Source: CAIYQJ01 sp963717255
GTDB taxonomy: Bacteria > Chloroflexota > Limnocylindria > Limnocylindrales > CSP1-4
Length of the DNA: 64,000 nucleotides
NCBI GenBank assembly: GCA_963717255.1
Contig: CAVQVT010000006.1
Location: forward strand, 310,001-374,000
Direction: 5' to 3'
Each line of letters begins with the position of its first letter. The first letter of the stretch is position 1. Of this stretch, positions 8,101 through 17,078 are shown in pieces. The translations under genes were made by a program, and so were the position numbers. The notes below the pieces were generated by a model. That model did no database searches, was not told where the DNA came from, and saw nothing but the letters and a program-made list of their open reading frames with translations.

Positions 8101-9831
8101 ATGGCTGCTGCGAGCCCGGCCCCGGTCGCGAAGGCGAAGAGCCGAGACCTGCCGATCCTCTCGTCGCTCACCGGCTACCAGATGGCCTGGCTCGTCGGCG
8201 ACATCGTGGCCGGCATCACGCTCGTCGCCATCGCGATCCCCGAGCAGATGGCGACGGCCCAGCTGGCGGGGATGCCGGTGCAGACCGGGCTCTACGCATT
8301 CATCGCGGGCGGCCTGGCCATCGCGCTCTTCGGCTCGAGCCGCCAGATGTCCGTCGGCGCCGACTCGACCATCGCGCCGATCTTCGCGGCCGGCGTCGCG
8401 GGGGTCGCCGCGGCCGGTACCGCGGCGTACACGCAGGACATCGTCCTGCTGGCGCTGATGGTCGGCGCGATCCTCGTCGCGATCGGCCTGCTGCGGATGG
8501 GGTGGATCGCCGACCTGCTGTCGACGCCCGTGACGACAGGCTTCCTCGCCGGCATCGGGATCACGATCATCGTCGGCCAGCTGCCGGACATCTTCGGGAT
8601 CCCCAAGGGCCCGGGCGGGTACGTCGAGCAGACGGTCTACATCTTCCAGAACATCAGCCTCTGGAACTGGTACTCCGTCGCGATCGCCGCCGTGGTGCTC
8701 GGGATCGTCCTCGGGAGCGAGAAGGTCAACCCACGGATCCCGGGCGCGCTCATCGGCCTCATCGTCTCGCTTGTCGCAGTCGTCGCGCTCGACCTCACGG
8801 CGAAGGACGTCGCCGTCCTCGGCGCGCTGCCGCAGGGACTGCCGCCCGTGGCCCTCCCGAACCTCGACCCGACGGTCATGGTGGCGCTCGTCCCGACGGC
8901 CCTGACGGTCGTCCTCGTCTGCCTCATGCAGACCGCCGCGACGTCGCGCTCGTTCGCGGACATCGGCGGCTACGACGTGAACATGAACAAGGACTTCATG
9001 GCGATCGGGATCGGGTCGGCCGCGGCGTCGTTCATCGGCTCGTTCCCGGTCGATGCCAGCCCGCCCCGCACCGCCGTCGTCGCCCAGTCGGGCGGCCGGT
9101 CCCAGGTGGCCAGCCTCGTCGCCGTCGGGGTCATCGTCCTCCTCATCGTCTTCTTCGCCGCCGCCCTCGCCGACCTGCCCAAGGCGACGCTGGGGGCGAT
9201 CCTCACGTACGTCGGCTCGCGGATCATCCGGATCAAGGCGATCAGGGACGTCTGGCCCTTCGACAGGATCGAGTTCGGACTGGCGATCTTCACGCTCCTC
9301 GCGGTGGTGTTCGTCGGCACGGAATTCGGCATCCTCGTCGCGATCGTCCTCGCGATCCTCGAGCGGGTGCGGATCAGCGCCCGGCCGCGGATCGTCCGGC
9401 TCGGGAAGCTGCCGGGGACCACGAGCTGGGTCCCGATGGGGATCCGCGACCTGCCCGCGATCGAGACGCCGGGCGTCATGGTCGCCGCGCTCAACGCGCC
9501 GCTCTACTTCGCGAATGCCGCCACGTTCCGCGACTTCATCCGCACGCACGTCGTGGAGGCCGACGTCCCGCCGAAGGTCTTCGTGCTCGACGCGGAGGCC
9601 ATGGACGACATCGACTTCACCGGGGCGGCCGCGCTCAAGCTGGCCTCGGCGCTCCTCGAGAAGCACGGCATCGTCCCGGCGATCGCACGCCTGCGGACGG
9701 ACGCGTTCCCGGAGCACGTCGACGCCGCACGACTCGGGATCGACCCGAGCCACCTGTATCCGACGATCGACGACGCCGTGAGGGCCCTCGCGCCTCCGGC
9801 CGACGGAGGGTCGGGCGCGACCGGGACATGA
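8101..9831 (+). CDS. SulP-family inorganic anion transporter with STAS domain
   Basis: The 576-residue protein has the SulP transport core: about 10-12 hydrophobic spans between residues 25 and 440, with the conserved opening LVGDIVAGITLVAIAIPEQM and the SulP signature region. A C-terminal STAS domain starts at about residue 460 (FVLDAEAMDDIDFTGAAALK). Family members carry sulfate, bicarbonate or other anions by proton or sodium coupling. The ATG at 8101 is preferred over the longer frame because a GGGAGGGA site precedes it. Its stop overlaps the DUF2252 start, so the two are translationally coupled. Confidence 0.9.
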   Translation: MAAASPAPVAKAKSRDLPILSSLTGYQMAWLVGDIVAGITLVAIAIPEQMATAQLAGMPVQTGLYAFIAGGLAIALFGSSRQMSVGADSTIAPIFAAGVAGVAAAGTAAYTQDIVLLALMVGAILVAIGLLRMGWIADLLSTPVTTGFLAGIGITIIVGQLPDIFGIPKGPGGYVEQTVYIFQNISLWNWYSVAIAAVVLGIVLGSEKVNPRIPGALIGLIVSLVAVVALDLTAKDVAVLGALPQGLPPVALPNLDPTVMVALVPTALTVVLVCLMQTAATSRSFADIGGYDVNMNKDFMAIGIGSAAASFIGSFPVDASPPRTAVVAQSGGRSQVASLVAVGVIVLLIVFFAAALADLPKATLGAILTYVGSRIIRIKAIRDVWPFDRIEFGLAIFTLLAVVFVGTEFGILVAIVLAILERVRISARPRIVRLGKLPGTTSWVPMGIRDLPAIETPGVMVAALNAPLYFANAATFRDFIRTHVVEADVPPKVFVLDAEAMDDIDFTGAAALKLASALLEKHGIVPAIARLRTDAFPEHVDAARLGIDPSHLYPTIDDAVRALAPPADGGSGATGT

Positions 9832-11171
9832 CGCCACTGTCCAGGGCCGAGCGGGCACGCGCCGGCGCGGAAGCGCGCCGGCGCGTGCCCCCGGCCGCCC
9901 ACGCGGACTGGCGGCCCGCGCCCGACCGCTCCGACCCGGTCGCGTTGCTCGAGGAGCAGGCGGCGACGCGAGTCCCCCAGCTCGTCCCGATCCGCTACGG
10001 ACGGATGCTGGTCTCGCCGTTCACCTACTTCCGTGGCGCCGCGCTCCCGATGGCGGCCGACCTCGCGACCACGCCCGTCAGCGGCCTCGACGTCCAGCTC
10101 GCCGGCGACGCGCACCTCTCGAACTTCGGCCTCTTCGCCTCACCGGAGCGGAACCTGCTGTTCGACATGAACGACTTCGACGAGACGCTGCCCGGTCCCT
10201 GGGAGTGGGACCTCAAGCGTCTCGCGGCCAGCCTCGTCGTCGCCGCACGGGACCGCGGCTTCGACCACCACCAGGCCAGGCATGCCGTGCACGCGGCCGC
10301 GGGCTCGTACGGGAGGCGGATGGCGGAGTACGCGCCGATGCGCGCCCTCGACGTCTACTACTCGCGCGTCGACGTCTCCGCGATCACCACCTACGTGGAC
10401 AAGCGCGCCCGCCCGTACCTCGCGGACACCGTCCGGGCCGCAGGACACCACGACACGGTCCACGAGCTGTCGAAGCTCACCGAGGTCGTCGACGGCCGCC
10501 GTCGGATCATCGACCTCCCTCCCACGATCTTCCACCCCGCGTGGGCCGACGCGGAGGTCCCCGCCGACGCACTGGCGGCCTACCGGCTCACGCTGCAGGA
10601 AGACCGCCGGTCCCTCTTCGACCGGTACACCCTGGTGGACGCCGCGATGAAGGTGGTCGGGGTCGGCAGCGTCGGCCTCGCGGCCATCGCGGTCGTCCTG
10701 GAGGGCGGTGATCCTGACGATCCCCTGCTTCTCCAGGTGAAGGAGGCTGAGGCGTCCGTCCTGGAAAGGTTCCTCGGGGCGAGCGAGTACGCCAACCATG
10801 GCGAGCGCGTCGTCGCCGGCCAGCGGCGGCTGCAGGCCGCGAGCGACGTCTTCCTCGGCTGGTCGCAGGGCCGGCTCGGCCGCCACATCTATGTGCGCCA
10901 GCTCCAGGACCAGAAAGGGAGCGCGGTCATCGCCGCCATGTCGTACGACGACCTCGTGAGCTGGGGCGAGCTGTGCGCGTGGGCGCTCGCGCGCGGCCAC
11001 GCGCGCTCCGGCGATCCCGTGGCGATCTCCGCCTACATCGGCGGCGGCGACGCGCTCCCGGACGCGCTGGCGGACTTCGCGGTCGCCTACGCGGACCAGA
11101 ACGAGCGCGACCACGCCGCCCTCGCGGCGGCCGGAAAGAGCGGTCGGATCACGGTCGAGGCCGGGGTCTGA
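9828..11171 (+). CDS. DUF2252 (kinase-fold) protein
   Basis: The 447-residue protein has the DUF2252 landmarks RYGRMLVSPFTYFRGAA, LAGDAHLSNFGLFA (aminoglycoside-phosphotransferase-like catalytic loop), FDMNDFDETLPGPWEWDLKR and a C-terminal SAVIAAMSYDDLVSWGELCA. The family is predicted to be a protein-kinase-like fold of unknown substrate. The start is the ATG inside ATGA overlapping the SulP stop, implying coupled expression and perhaps modification of, or partnership with, the transporter. That functional link is inference from the overlap alone. Confidence 0.85.
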   Translation: MTPLSRAERARAGAEARRRVPPAAHADWRPAPDRSDPVALLEEQAATRVPQLVPIRYGRMLVSPFTYFRGAALPMAADLATTPVSGLDVQLAGDAHLSNFGLFASPERNLLFDMNDFDETLPGPWEWDLKRLAASLVVAARDRGFDHHQARHAVHAAAGSYGRRMAEYAPMRALDVYYSRVDVSAITTYVDKRARPYLADTVRAAGHHDTVHELSKLTEVVDGRRRIIDLPPTIFHPAWADAEVPADALAAYRLTLQEDRRSLFDRYTLVDAAMKVVGVGSVGLAAIAVVLEGGDPDDPLLLQVKEAEASVLERFLGASEYANHGERVVAGQRRLQAASDVFLGWSQGRLGRHIYVRQLQDQKGSAVIAAMSYDDLVSWGELCAWALARGHARSGDPVAISAYIGGGDALPDALADFAVAYADQNERDHAALAAAGKSGRITVEAGV

Positions 11172-11229
11172 CCGGCGTCTTCCGGTGCGCGCGCGCTGGC
11201 GGGCCCGTTCGGCCGGCCGGCCGCGGCGG

Positions 11230-11757
11230 TCAGCCAGCGGCGGTGCGCCGCCCTGTGCTCGCCCGGGCCGCCTTCGCCATCGCGACGAACTCGTCGCGCG
11301 AGACCGCCGCGATGGCCCGTCCGACGACGTCGAGCGGCAGGTCGTCGAGCGTCGCGAACCGGACGCAGGACTTGCCCATGTCCAGCCGCTTCCCGGTCGC
11401 GCGGTACTCGGCGAGGAACCGGTCGCGCAGGTCGTCGCTCCCGTAGACGCCCATCAGGTAGACGGCCATGTGCCGCTTCTGCGAGGCGAGCGCCGCGTAC
11501 ATCAGAGGCTCGCCGTTGTACGTGTCCGGGTAGGCGGCCAGGGGGACCGACCAGGCGATCATCCCGTGGGCGACCGATTCCTCGAGCCCGTCGGGGAGGT
11601 TCTCCTCGATCGTCCGGCGGACGGTCGCGATCGCCTCCCGGCGGTCGTCGGGAAGCGAGTCGATGTAGGCATCGACGGTCGGTGCGTCCGAGTGGATCTC
11701 GACCTCCTGTGGCGGGTGGGGACGCGGGCTGTGGCCGGGGTCCCGTGCCGGGGCCAC
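11230..11757 (-). CDS. DUF1801 (YdhG-like) protein
   Basis: The domain from about residue 19 (EIHSDAPTVDAYIDSLPDDR, then MIAWSVPLAAYPDTY, HMAVYLMGVYG and GKRLDMGKSCVRFATLDDLP) matches the DUF1801/YdhG fold, related to frataxin-like small proteins of unknown function. The start is uncertain: GTG 11757 is the only standard codon before the domain, while a good AGGAGG lies inside codons 15-18 with no start codon after it. It lies 16 nt after the aminotransferase stop on the same strand. Confidence 0.75.
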   Translation of the reverse strand: MAPARDPGHSPRPHPPQEVEIHSDAPTVDAYIDSLPDDRREAIATVRRTIEENLPDGLEESVAHGMIAWSVPLAAYPDTYNGEPLMYAALASQKRHMAVYLMGVYGSDDLRDRFLAEYRATGKRLDMGKSCVRFATLDDLPLDVVGRAIAAVSRDEFVAMAKAARASTGRRTAAG

Positions 11758-11773
11758 AGCGCCGCCGAGGGGG

Positions 11774-13087
11774 TCACCGGGTGGCAGCGAGCACCCGGCG
11801 GAAGATCGTGAGCGCCTCCTCGATCTCCTCGGCGTTCACGTCGATCGGGGGGATCCAGCGGATGACGTTGTGGTCGATCCCGCATGTGATGAGGAGAAGC
11901 CCCTCATCCGCGCACGCCTGGATCACGGCCTCGCACGTCTCGCCGTCCGGCTCGCGCGTGGGGCGATCCTTCACGAACTCGACGCCGATCATGAGACCGA
12001 GGCCCCGCACGTCGCCGATCCGCTCGTCGGTCGCGGCGATCTCCCGGAGCGCCGTCATGAGCTCCGCACCGCGCGCGGCGGAGTTCGCGACGAGGTCCTC
12101 TCCGACGATCGTGTCGAGGACGGCGATGCCGGCGGCGCAGGCGACCGGGTTCCCGCCGTACGTAGTCCCGTGGGCGCTCTTGCCCCAGCGCTCCTGCAGC
12201 TCGCGTCGCGACATGAGCGCCGAGAGCGGCAGCCCGTTCGCGATGGCCTTCGCCGTGCAGACGACGTCCGGGACGATCCCGCCGTGCTCGAAGCTCCACA
12301 TCCTCCCGGTGCGCCCGAAGCCTGCCTGGACCTCGTCGGCCACGAGGAGGATCCCGTACCGGTCGCAGATGGCGCGGAGCGCCCGGAGGAAGGCCGGCGG
12401 CGCCGGGATGTAGCCGCCTTCGCCCTGGACGGGCTCGATGATGATGGCGGCGACGCTCTCGCCCGGGATCGTGGTCGCGAAGAGGGCCTCGAGGTGGCCC
12501 ACGGTCACCCGGACCGCTCGCTCCTCGTCCCCGCCGAAGTCGCGGTAGACCCGCGGGAACTGCGTCAGGTAGACCGACGGCAGGAGGGGCTCGTATCCCT
12601 TCCGGTAGTTGACGTTGGAGCTCGTGATCGACGTCGCGCCGATCGTCCGGCCATGGAACGCGCCGGTGAAGGCGACGATCGCAGGCCGGCCGGTCACGCG
12701 CCTGGCGAGCTTGATCGCCGCCTCGATGGCCTCGGAGCCGGAGTTGAGGAAGAAGACCGTGTCGATGGGGGCGGGCATGGTGGCGACGAGCCTGTCCGCG
12801 AGGCGGACCGTCGGCTCCGAGAACCCCATGGCGGCCGTCGGGGCGATCATCCGGTCCACCTGGGCGTGGATCGCCGCGGTGACCGCCGGGTGATGGTGGC
12901 CCAGGACGGAGACCGCGATCCCGTTGGCAAAGTCGAGGTAGCCGCGCCCGCCCGTGTCGTAGAGGCGGTGCCCCTCGCCGCGCTCCCAGGAGCGCTCGAA
13001 GTACCGCCCGAGGACGGGCGTGAGGTGGGCCTCGGCGAGGGCGGCGAGGTCGAGGCCGGTCGCCTCGCGGGCGTCGGTGGTCGTCAT
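11774..13087 (-). CDS. Class III PLP aminotransferase (4-aminobutyrate / acetylornithine type)
   Basis: The 437-residue enzyme has all class III features: GRGYLDFANGIAVSVLGHHH near the N-terminus, the phosphate-binding NSGSEAIEAA, FHGRTIGATS, the PLP-ring aspartate in LLVADEVQAGFGRTG, Schiff-base lysine K280 in CTAKAIANGLP, and GTTYGGNPVACAA. It most resembles GabT-like omega-aminotransferases that convert 4-aminobutyrate or similar amines to semialdehydes; substrate is not certain. A TATCCT hexamer about 77 nt upstream may be its promoter. It diverges from the acyl-CoA dehydrogenase. Confidence 0.9.
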   Translation of the reverse strand: MTTTDAREATGLDLAALAEAHLTPVLGRYFERSWERGEGHRLYDTGGRGYLDFANGIAVSVLGHHHPAVTAAIHAQVDRMIAPTAAMGFSEPTVRLADRLVATMPAPIDTVFFLNSGSEAIEAAIKLARRVTGRPAIVAFTGAFHGRTIGATSITSSNVNYRKGYEPLLPSVYLTQFPRVYRDFGGDEERAVRVTVGHLEALFATTIPGESVAAIIIEPVQGEGGYIPAPPAFLRALRAICDRYGILLVADEVQAGFGRTGRMWSFEHGGIVPDVVCTAKAIANGLPLSALMSRRELQERWGKSAHGTTYGGNPVACAAGIAVLDTIVGEDLVANSAARGAELMTALREIAATDERIGDVRGLGLMIGVEFVKDRPTREPDGETCEAVIQACADEGLLLITCGIDHNVIRWIPPIDVNAEEIEEALTIFRRVLAATR

Positions 13088-13163
13088 GGCGTGCCTCGGC
13101 GTGCGTGCGCCCGCTCGGGGTGACGAGTCTGGGAGGGGACCGGGCCGACCCTCGACCGTCACG

Positions 13164-13169
13164 AGGATA
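13164..13169 (-). promoter_or_regulatory. Putative -10 box TATCCT for the aminotransferase
   Basis: Predicts a start near 13157 and about 70 nt of leader before the ATG at 13087. Confidence 0.35.
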
Positions 13170-13251
13170 CCGCGCCGCGGCGCGCGATGACACCCCACGG
13201 TCGGGGTCCGCCGCGTCGCGGCGCCCTCGCGCCGGCATGCTCCCGGCTCCG

Positions 13252-13257
13252 TAGAAT
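13252..13257 (+). promoter_or_regulatory. -10 box TAGAAT for the acyl-CoA dehydrogenase
   Basis: Places transcription start around 13264, just after a GTG at 13262, and leaves about 35 nt of leader before the preferred GTG at 13298, which has a GGAGA site. Confidence 0.5.
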
Positions 13258-13297
13258 CGCGGTGCCCGCCACCGACCCCGCCACCGGAGACCCCGCC

Positions 13298-14518
13298 GTG
13301 ATCGACATCTCGCTCAGCGAGGAGAACCGCCTCGTCCAGCAGAGCGTCCGTGAGTTCGCGGACGGGGAGATCGCGCCGCACATCCGCGAGTGGGACGCGA
13401 ACCAGGAGGTGCACCTCGAGGTCTTCCGGAAGATGGGAGAGCTCGGCTACCTCGGCGCGCCGATCCCGGAACGCTACGGCGGCGCCGGGATGGACTACAT
13501 CAGCCTCGCGATCCTCTGCGAGGAGCTCGAGCGGGCCGACACCGCGTTCCGCGTCATCATGTCCGTCCACGTCGGGCTCAACAGCCTCGCCCTGTACCAG
13601 TGGGCGAACGAGGACCAGAAGCAGCGCTTCCTCGTGCCGCAGGCCCAGGGCCGCAAGCTGGCGACGTTCGCGCTGACGGAGCCCGGCTCCGGGACGGACG
13701 CGGCGGCCCTCCGGACCACCGCGCGGCGCGACGGCGACGACTACGTCGTCAACGGCTCGAAGATCTGGATCAGCCTCGCAGACGTCGCCGATCACTTCCT
13801 CGTCTTCGCGACGGTGGACCGGGCGAAGCGGCACAAGGGCGTCACGGCGTTCATCCTCGAGCGGGGCATGCCGGGTCTCGAGACGGGGACGCTCCACGGC
13901 AAGCTCGGCATCCACGCGGGCAACACCGGGACCCTGACCTTCACCGACCTCCGGGTGCCGGTCGCGAACCGCGTCGGGGAGGAGGGCGAGGGATTCCTCG
14001 TCGCGATGAGCGCGATCGACCAGGGGCGCTACACGGTCGCGGCCGGCGCGGTGGGGCTCGCGCAGGCGTGCCTGGACGCGAGCGTGCGGTACGCGCACGA
14101 GCGGGAGACCTTCGGCCAGGAGATCGGTCGCCACCAGCTCGTCGCCCAGATGCTCGCGAAGATGGAGGCGGGGATCCAGGCCGGCCGGCTCCTCGTCTGG
14201 AAGGCCGGCTGGCTGAAGAACCACGGCGCCCGGACGACGCGCGAGACGAGCCTCGCGAAGTGGTTCGCGACCGAGCACTCGGTCCAGTCGGCGCTCGACG
14301 CGATCCAGGTCCACGGCGCGAACGGCTACAGCAACGAGTTCCCGGTGGAGCGGTACCTGCGCAACAGCAAGGCGGCCGTCATCTACGAAGGGACGAGCCA
14401 GCTCCACCAGCTCATCCAGGCCGACTACCTGATGGGCTACCGGCAGGATCGGCCGATCCGGTGCGAGCCGCTGCCGGCGGAGGGGTTCGATCGCCTGCCG
14501 CCCGGCGTCCGCGCATGA
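13298..14518 (+). CDS. Acyl-CoA dehydrogenase
   Basis: The 406-residue flavoenzyme catalyses alpha,beta-oxidation of acyl-CoA in fatty-acid or branched-chain degradation. Landmarks: N-terminal helical domain with GYLGAPIPERYGGAGMDYIS, FAD/substrate loops LATFALTEPGSGTDAAALRT and VVNGSKIWIS, and the C-terminal domain with IQVHGANGYSNEFPVER and the catalytic glutamate E364 in AVIYEGTSQLHQL, the position used by glutaryl/short-chain members. GTG 13298 is chosen because GGAGA lies 7 nt upstream; GTG 13262 is an alternative. Its stop overlaps the next gene. Confidence 0.9.
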   Translation: MIDISLSEENRLVQQSVREFADGEIAPHIREWDANQEVHLEVFRKMGELGYLGAPIPERYGGAGMDYISLAILCEELERADTAFRVIMSVHVGLNSLALYQWANEDQKQRFLVPQAQGRKLATFALTEPGSGTDAAALRTTARRDGDDYVVNGSKIWISLADVADHFLVFATVDRAKRHKGVTAFILERGMPGLETGTLHGKLGIHAGNTGTLTFTDLRVPVANRVGEEGEGFLVAMSAIDQGRYTVAAGAVGLAQACLDASVRYAHERETFGQEIGRHQLVAQMLAKMEAGIQAGRLLVWKAGWLKNHGARTTRETSLAKWFATEHSVQSALDAIQVHGANGYSNEFPVERYLRNSKAAVIYEGTSQLHQLIQADYLMGYRQDRPIRCEPLPAEGFDRLPPGVRA

Positions 14519-14892
14519 CCGACGAGCCGGGCGAACGGCCGAGGGAGGCCGGACGGTCCGGCGGTGAACCGCCGGATGCCGGACCCGCTGGCGCAACCCC
14601 GCTGCCCCTCGGCCGCACCACGCCCGGGATCGACCTGCCCGGCCCGCGCGCAGTCATCGACGCGTGGCGCCGCGCCGGGGTCCCCGGGCGCGTCGGCCTC
14701 GCGATCGCGTCGGTCGCCGCGCTCGCCTTGCTCGGGGCATTCCTCTTCGGCTTCTGGCACGTCGTGTTCGGGGGGCTCGCGAAGGGGAACTGGCGCGCGG
14801 GCGGCTTCGGCATCGCCCTCGCGTCGGCCGCCGGCGTCCTGCTCTGGATCGACGCGATCGTCCTCCGCCGCCTCGGCGCCCGCGCGACCTGA
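14515..14892 (+). CDS. Hypothetical membrane protein, 125 aa
   Basis: A Pro/Gly-rich cytoplasmic N-terminus of about 55 residues is followed by two hydrophobic segments (about 62-86 and 97-115) separated by a short polar loop. No family is recognised. The ATG overlaps the acyl-CoA dehydrogenase stop as ATGA, which supports both the start and coupled expression. Confidence 0.65.
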   Translation: MTDEPGERPREAGRSGGEPPDAGPAGATPLPLGRTTPGIDLPGPRAVIDAWRRAGVPGRVGLAIASVAALALLGAFLFGFWHVVFGGLAKGNWRAGGFGIALASAAGVLLWIDAIVLRRLGARAT

Positions 14893-14961
14893 GGCGGGCC
14901 CGGGGTGTCCCGCCGCCGCCCGCGATCGACCGCGCGATCCGCCCCCGACCCGGCGGCCGCG

Positions 14962-15873
14962 TCAGTCCTCCGGCGGGGGCGGCGGCTGGTCGCGGCCACG
15001 CGCGGCGACGATCACCGCCACTGCGCCGACGATGACCGCCCCCGCGACGATCGTCCGCGGGCCGAGGGGTTCGCCCAGAAGGACGGCGCCGAGCGCGACC
15101 GCGATGACGGGGTTCACGTACGCGTATGTCGCGACGGTCGTGACCGGTGCGTTCCGCAGGAGCCACATGTAGCAGGTGAACCCCACCAGGGATCCCGCGA
15201 CGATGAGGTAGACGACCGCCGCGACCGACGCGGACGAGATCGCGGCCGGCGAGATCCGCCCCAACTCCCCGGTGAGGACCGCGGCGAGGCCGAGCGCCGC
15301 GCCGCCGGCGAGCATCTGCATCCCCGTCGCCACGAGCGGACGCTTCGGCAGCGGGGCGCCGCGGGACCACAGCGACCCCGACGCCCACGAGATCGGCGCG
15401 ATCAGCAGCGCGACGAGGCCCACCGGCTCGAGCGCCGCACCGCCGCTCAGCGGGGCGACGAGCAGCGCCACGCCCCCGAACCCGACGAGGATCCCGGCCA
15501 CGACGGCCCGCGGGAGTCTCTCGCCGAGGAAGACGCGGCCGAGGACGGCGATCCACAGCGGAAGCGTGGCGATGAAGAGCGCGGCGATCCCGGACGCCAC
15601 GGTCTGCTCGGCGACGGAGACCATCCCGACCCCGCCGAAGAGCAGCGCGATCCCCACCACGGCCGTCGCGCCCCATTGCCGTGGTCCGAGAGGATCGGCG
15701 GCGCGGTCGCCGCGGCGGAACGTGAGGAGGAAGAGGATGGCGCCCGCCACGAGGAAGCGGATCGCGCCCATCGTGAACGGGGGGATCGTGTCGATCGCGA
15801 CGCGGATCCCCAGGTACGTGGACCCCCACACGACGTAGAGGGTGAGCAGCGCCGCCCACGCGAGGGCGCTCAT
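14962..15873 (-). CDS. EamA-family (DMT superfamily) metabolite exporter
   Basis: The 303-residue protein contains ten hydrophobic spans in two EamA repeats, with the typical opening LTLYVVWGSTYLGIRVAIDT, the end-of-repeat motif LGRVFLGERLP and AYVNPVIAVALGAVLLGEPL in the second repeat. This arrangement matches YedA/RhaT-type drug/metabolite exporters; the substrate is unknown. The ATG at 15873 gives the family length; the longer upstream frame is low-complexity. Confidence 0.88.
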   Translation of the reverse strand: MSALAWAALLTLYVVWGSTYLGIRVAIDTIPPFTMGAIRFLVAGAILFLLTFRRGDRAADPLGPRQWGATAVVGIALLFGGVGMVSVAEQTVASGIAALFIATLPLWIAVLGRVFLGERLPRAVVAGILVGFGGVALLVAPLSGGAALEPVGLVALLIAPISWASGSLWSRGAPLPKRPLVATGMQMLAGGAALGLAAVLTGELGRISPAAISSASVAAVVYLIVAGSLVGFTCYMWLLRNAPVTTVATYAYVNPVIAVALGAVLLGEPLGPRTIVAGAVIVGAVAVIVAARGRDQPPPPPED

Positions 15874-16058
15874 CCGCTGCGGAGGTGGAGCCGGGCATGT
15901 CGCGGAGTGTGACGGCCGGGGACCCCGTCCGTGACGGACGACGCGGGGGCAGCCCCGAACGGGCGGCGGCCGCCGGACCGGCCCGGCAGCCGGCCCCCGG
16001 CGGCGCACTGGCCGTACGGCGCCCGGGCGCTTCCCGCGCATGCGAGAATCCTCGGACC

Positions 16059-17078
16059 ATGTCCATCGACGACGCCTTCGACGAGCTGGCCGGCTCCCTC
16101 GTCGGCTTCTACCGCACCTGGGTCGTCTACCTGGGCCTCGAGCTCGGGCTGTTCGAGCGCATCCGGAAGGCGGGCGCGGACGGGATCGACATCCCCGCGC
16201 TCGCCGCGGAGGCCGGGTGCAGCCTCCCGGCGGTCCGCGCGTGGGCCCTCGCGGCCCACGCGTCCGAGATCGTGGACCTCGACGGGGCCGTCGCCCGGAT
16301 CGACCCGGACATGGCGACGGTCCTCCTCGACGAGCAGAAGCCCGACTACCTCGGGGGCCAGTTCATCTACTCGGTGACCGCGTCCATGGACCACGACGCG
16401 CTCACGGGTGTCATGCGGTCGGGCGCGGTCGTCGCGGAGCGGCCCCCGCGCTACCACCGGGCGGTCGAGCGGCTCACGCGGCAGGACATCGGGGTCTTCT
16501 TCGAGGAGGCGCTCGGCTTCCTCCCGGACATCGTCCCCGAGCTGATGCGCGGTGGCGACATCCTGGACCTCCACTGCGGCGGTGGTCGATGGCTCGTGGC
16601 GATGGCGAAGCGGTTCCCGGGGACGCGCCTCGTCGGCGTGGAATCCGAGCCCGACAGCGTCGCCCGGGCGATGCGCAACCTCGATGCCGCGGGGTTCACC
16701 GACCGCATCCGGATCGAGGCTCGCGAGGTCGAGGCCATCGGCTACGACCGGGCGTTCGACCTCGTCTACTTCCAGCACGCTCTCCACCAGCTCGCGGACA
16801 AGCGCGTGGCGCTCGCGGCCGCCTACCGCGCATTGCGGCCGGGCGGACGCCTGCTCGTCCTCTCGTGGTGCCTGCCGTCGGAGCCAGAGGCGTACCGCAC
16901 GGCCCATGGCGAGCTGATCGCCGGGGTCGCGCTCGACGAGCTCTTCCAGGGCACGCCGCTCCAGACCCGCGAGGAGACGGTCGCGGCGTTCCTCGCGGCC
17001 GGGATCCCCGCGCCGGAGACGGTCGAGCTCCCGTCGGACGCCACGCTCTTCCACCTCCGGCGGCCCATCGAGGCGTGA
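16059..17078 (+). CDS. SAM-dependent methyltransferase with N-terminal winged-helix domain
   Basis: The 339-residue protein has an N-terminal dimerisation/winged-helix segment (residues 20-90, GLFERIRKAGADGIDIPALA) like O-methyltransferases and a class I fold with motif I ILDLHCGGGRWLV, acidic VGVESEPDS, and LRPGGRLLVLSWC. Substrate unknown. A GAGAAT hexamer 9 nt upstream may be a -10 box. It overlaps the next gene by GTGA, so both products are probably made together. Confidence 0.85.
   Translation: MSIDDAFDELAGSLVGFYRTWVVYLGLELGLFERIRKAGADGIDIPALAAEAGCSLPAVRAWALAAHASEIVDLDGAVARIDPDMATVLLDEQKPDYLGGQFIYSVTASMDHDALTGVMRSGAVVAERPPRYHRAVERLTRQDIGVFFEEALGFLPDIVPELMRGGDILDLHCGGGRWLVAMAKRFPGTRLVGVESEPDSVARAMRNLDAAGFTDRIRIEAREVEAIGYDRAFDLVYFQHALHQLADKRVALAAAYRALRPGGRLLVLSWCLPSEPEAYRTAHGELIAGVALDELFQGTPLQTREETVAAFLAAGIPAPETVELPSDATLFHLRRPIEA

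Noticed and set aside
7911..9827. Long N-terminal extension of the DUF2252 frame across the SulP gene
   Set aside because: The DUF2252 domain starts at the ATG at 9828; the upstream part is Arg/Gly/Pro-rich and antagonistic in frame to a clear SulP transporter.
11728..11760. 9-bp inverted repeat GCTGTGGCC/GGCCACAGC after the aminotransferase
   Set aside because: The 15-nt loop and overlap with the possible start of the DUF1801 gene make a terminator doubtful.
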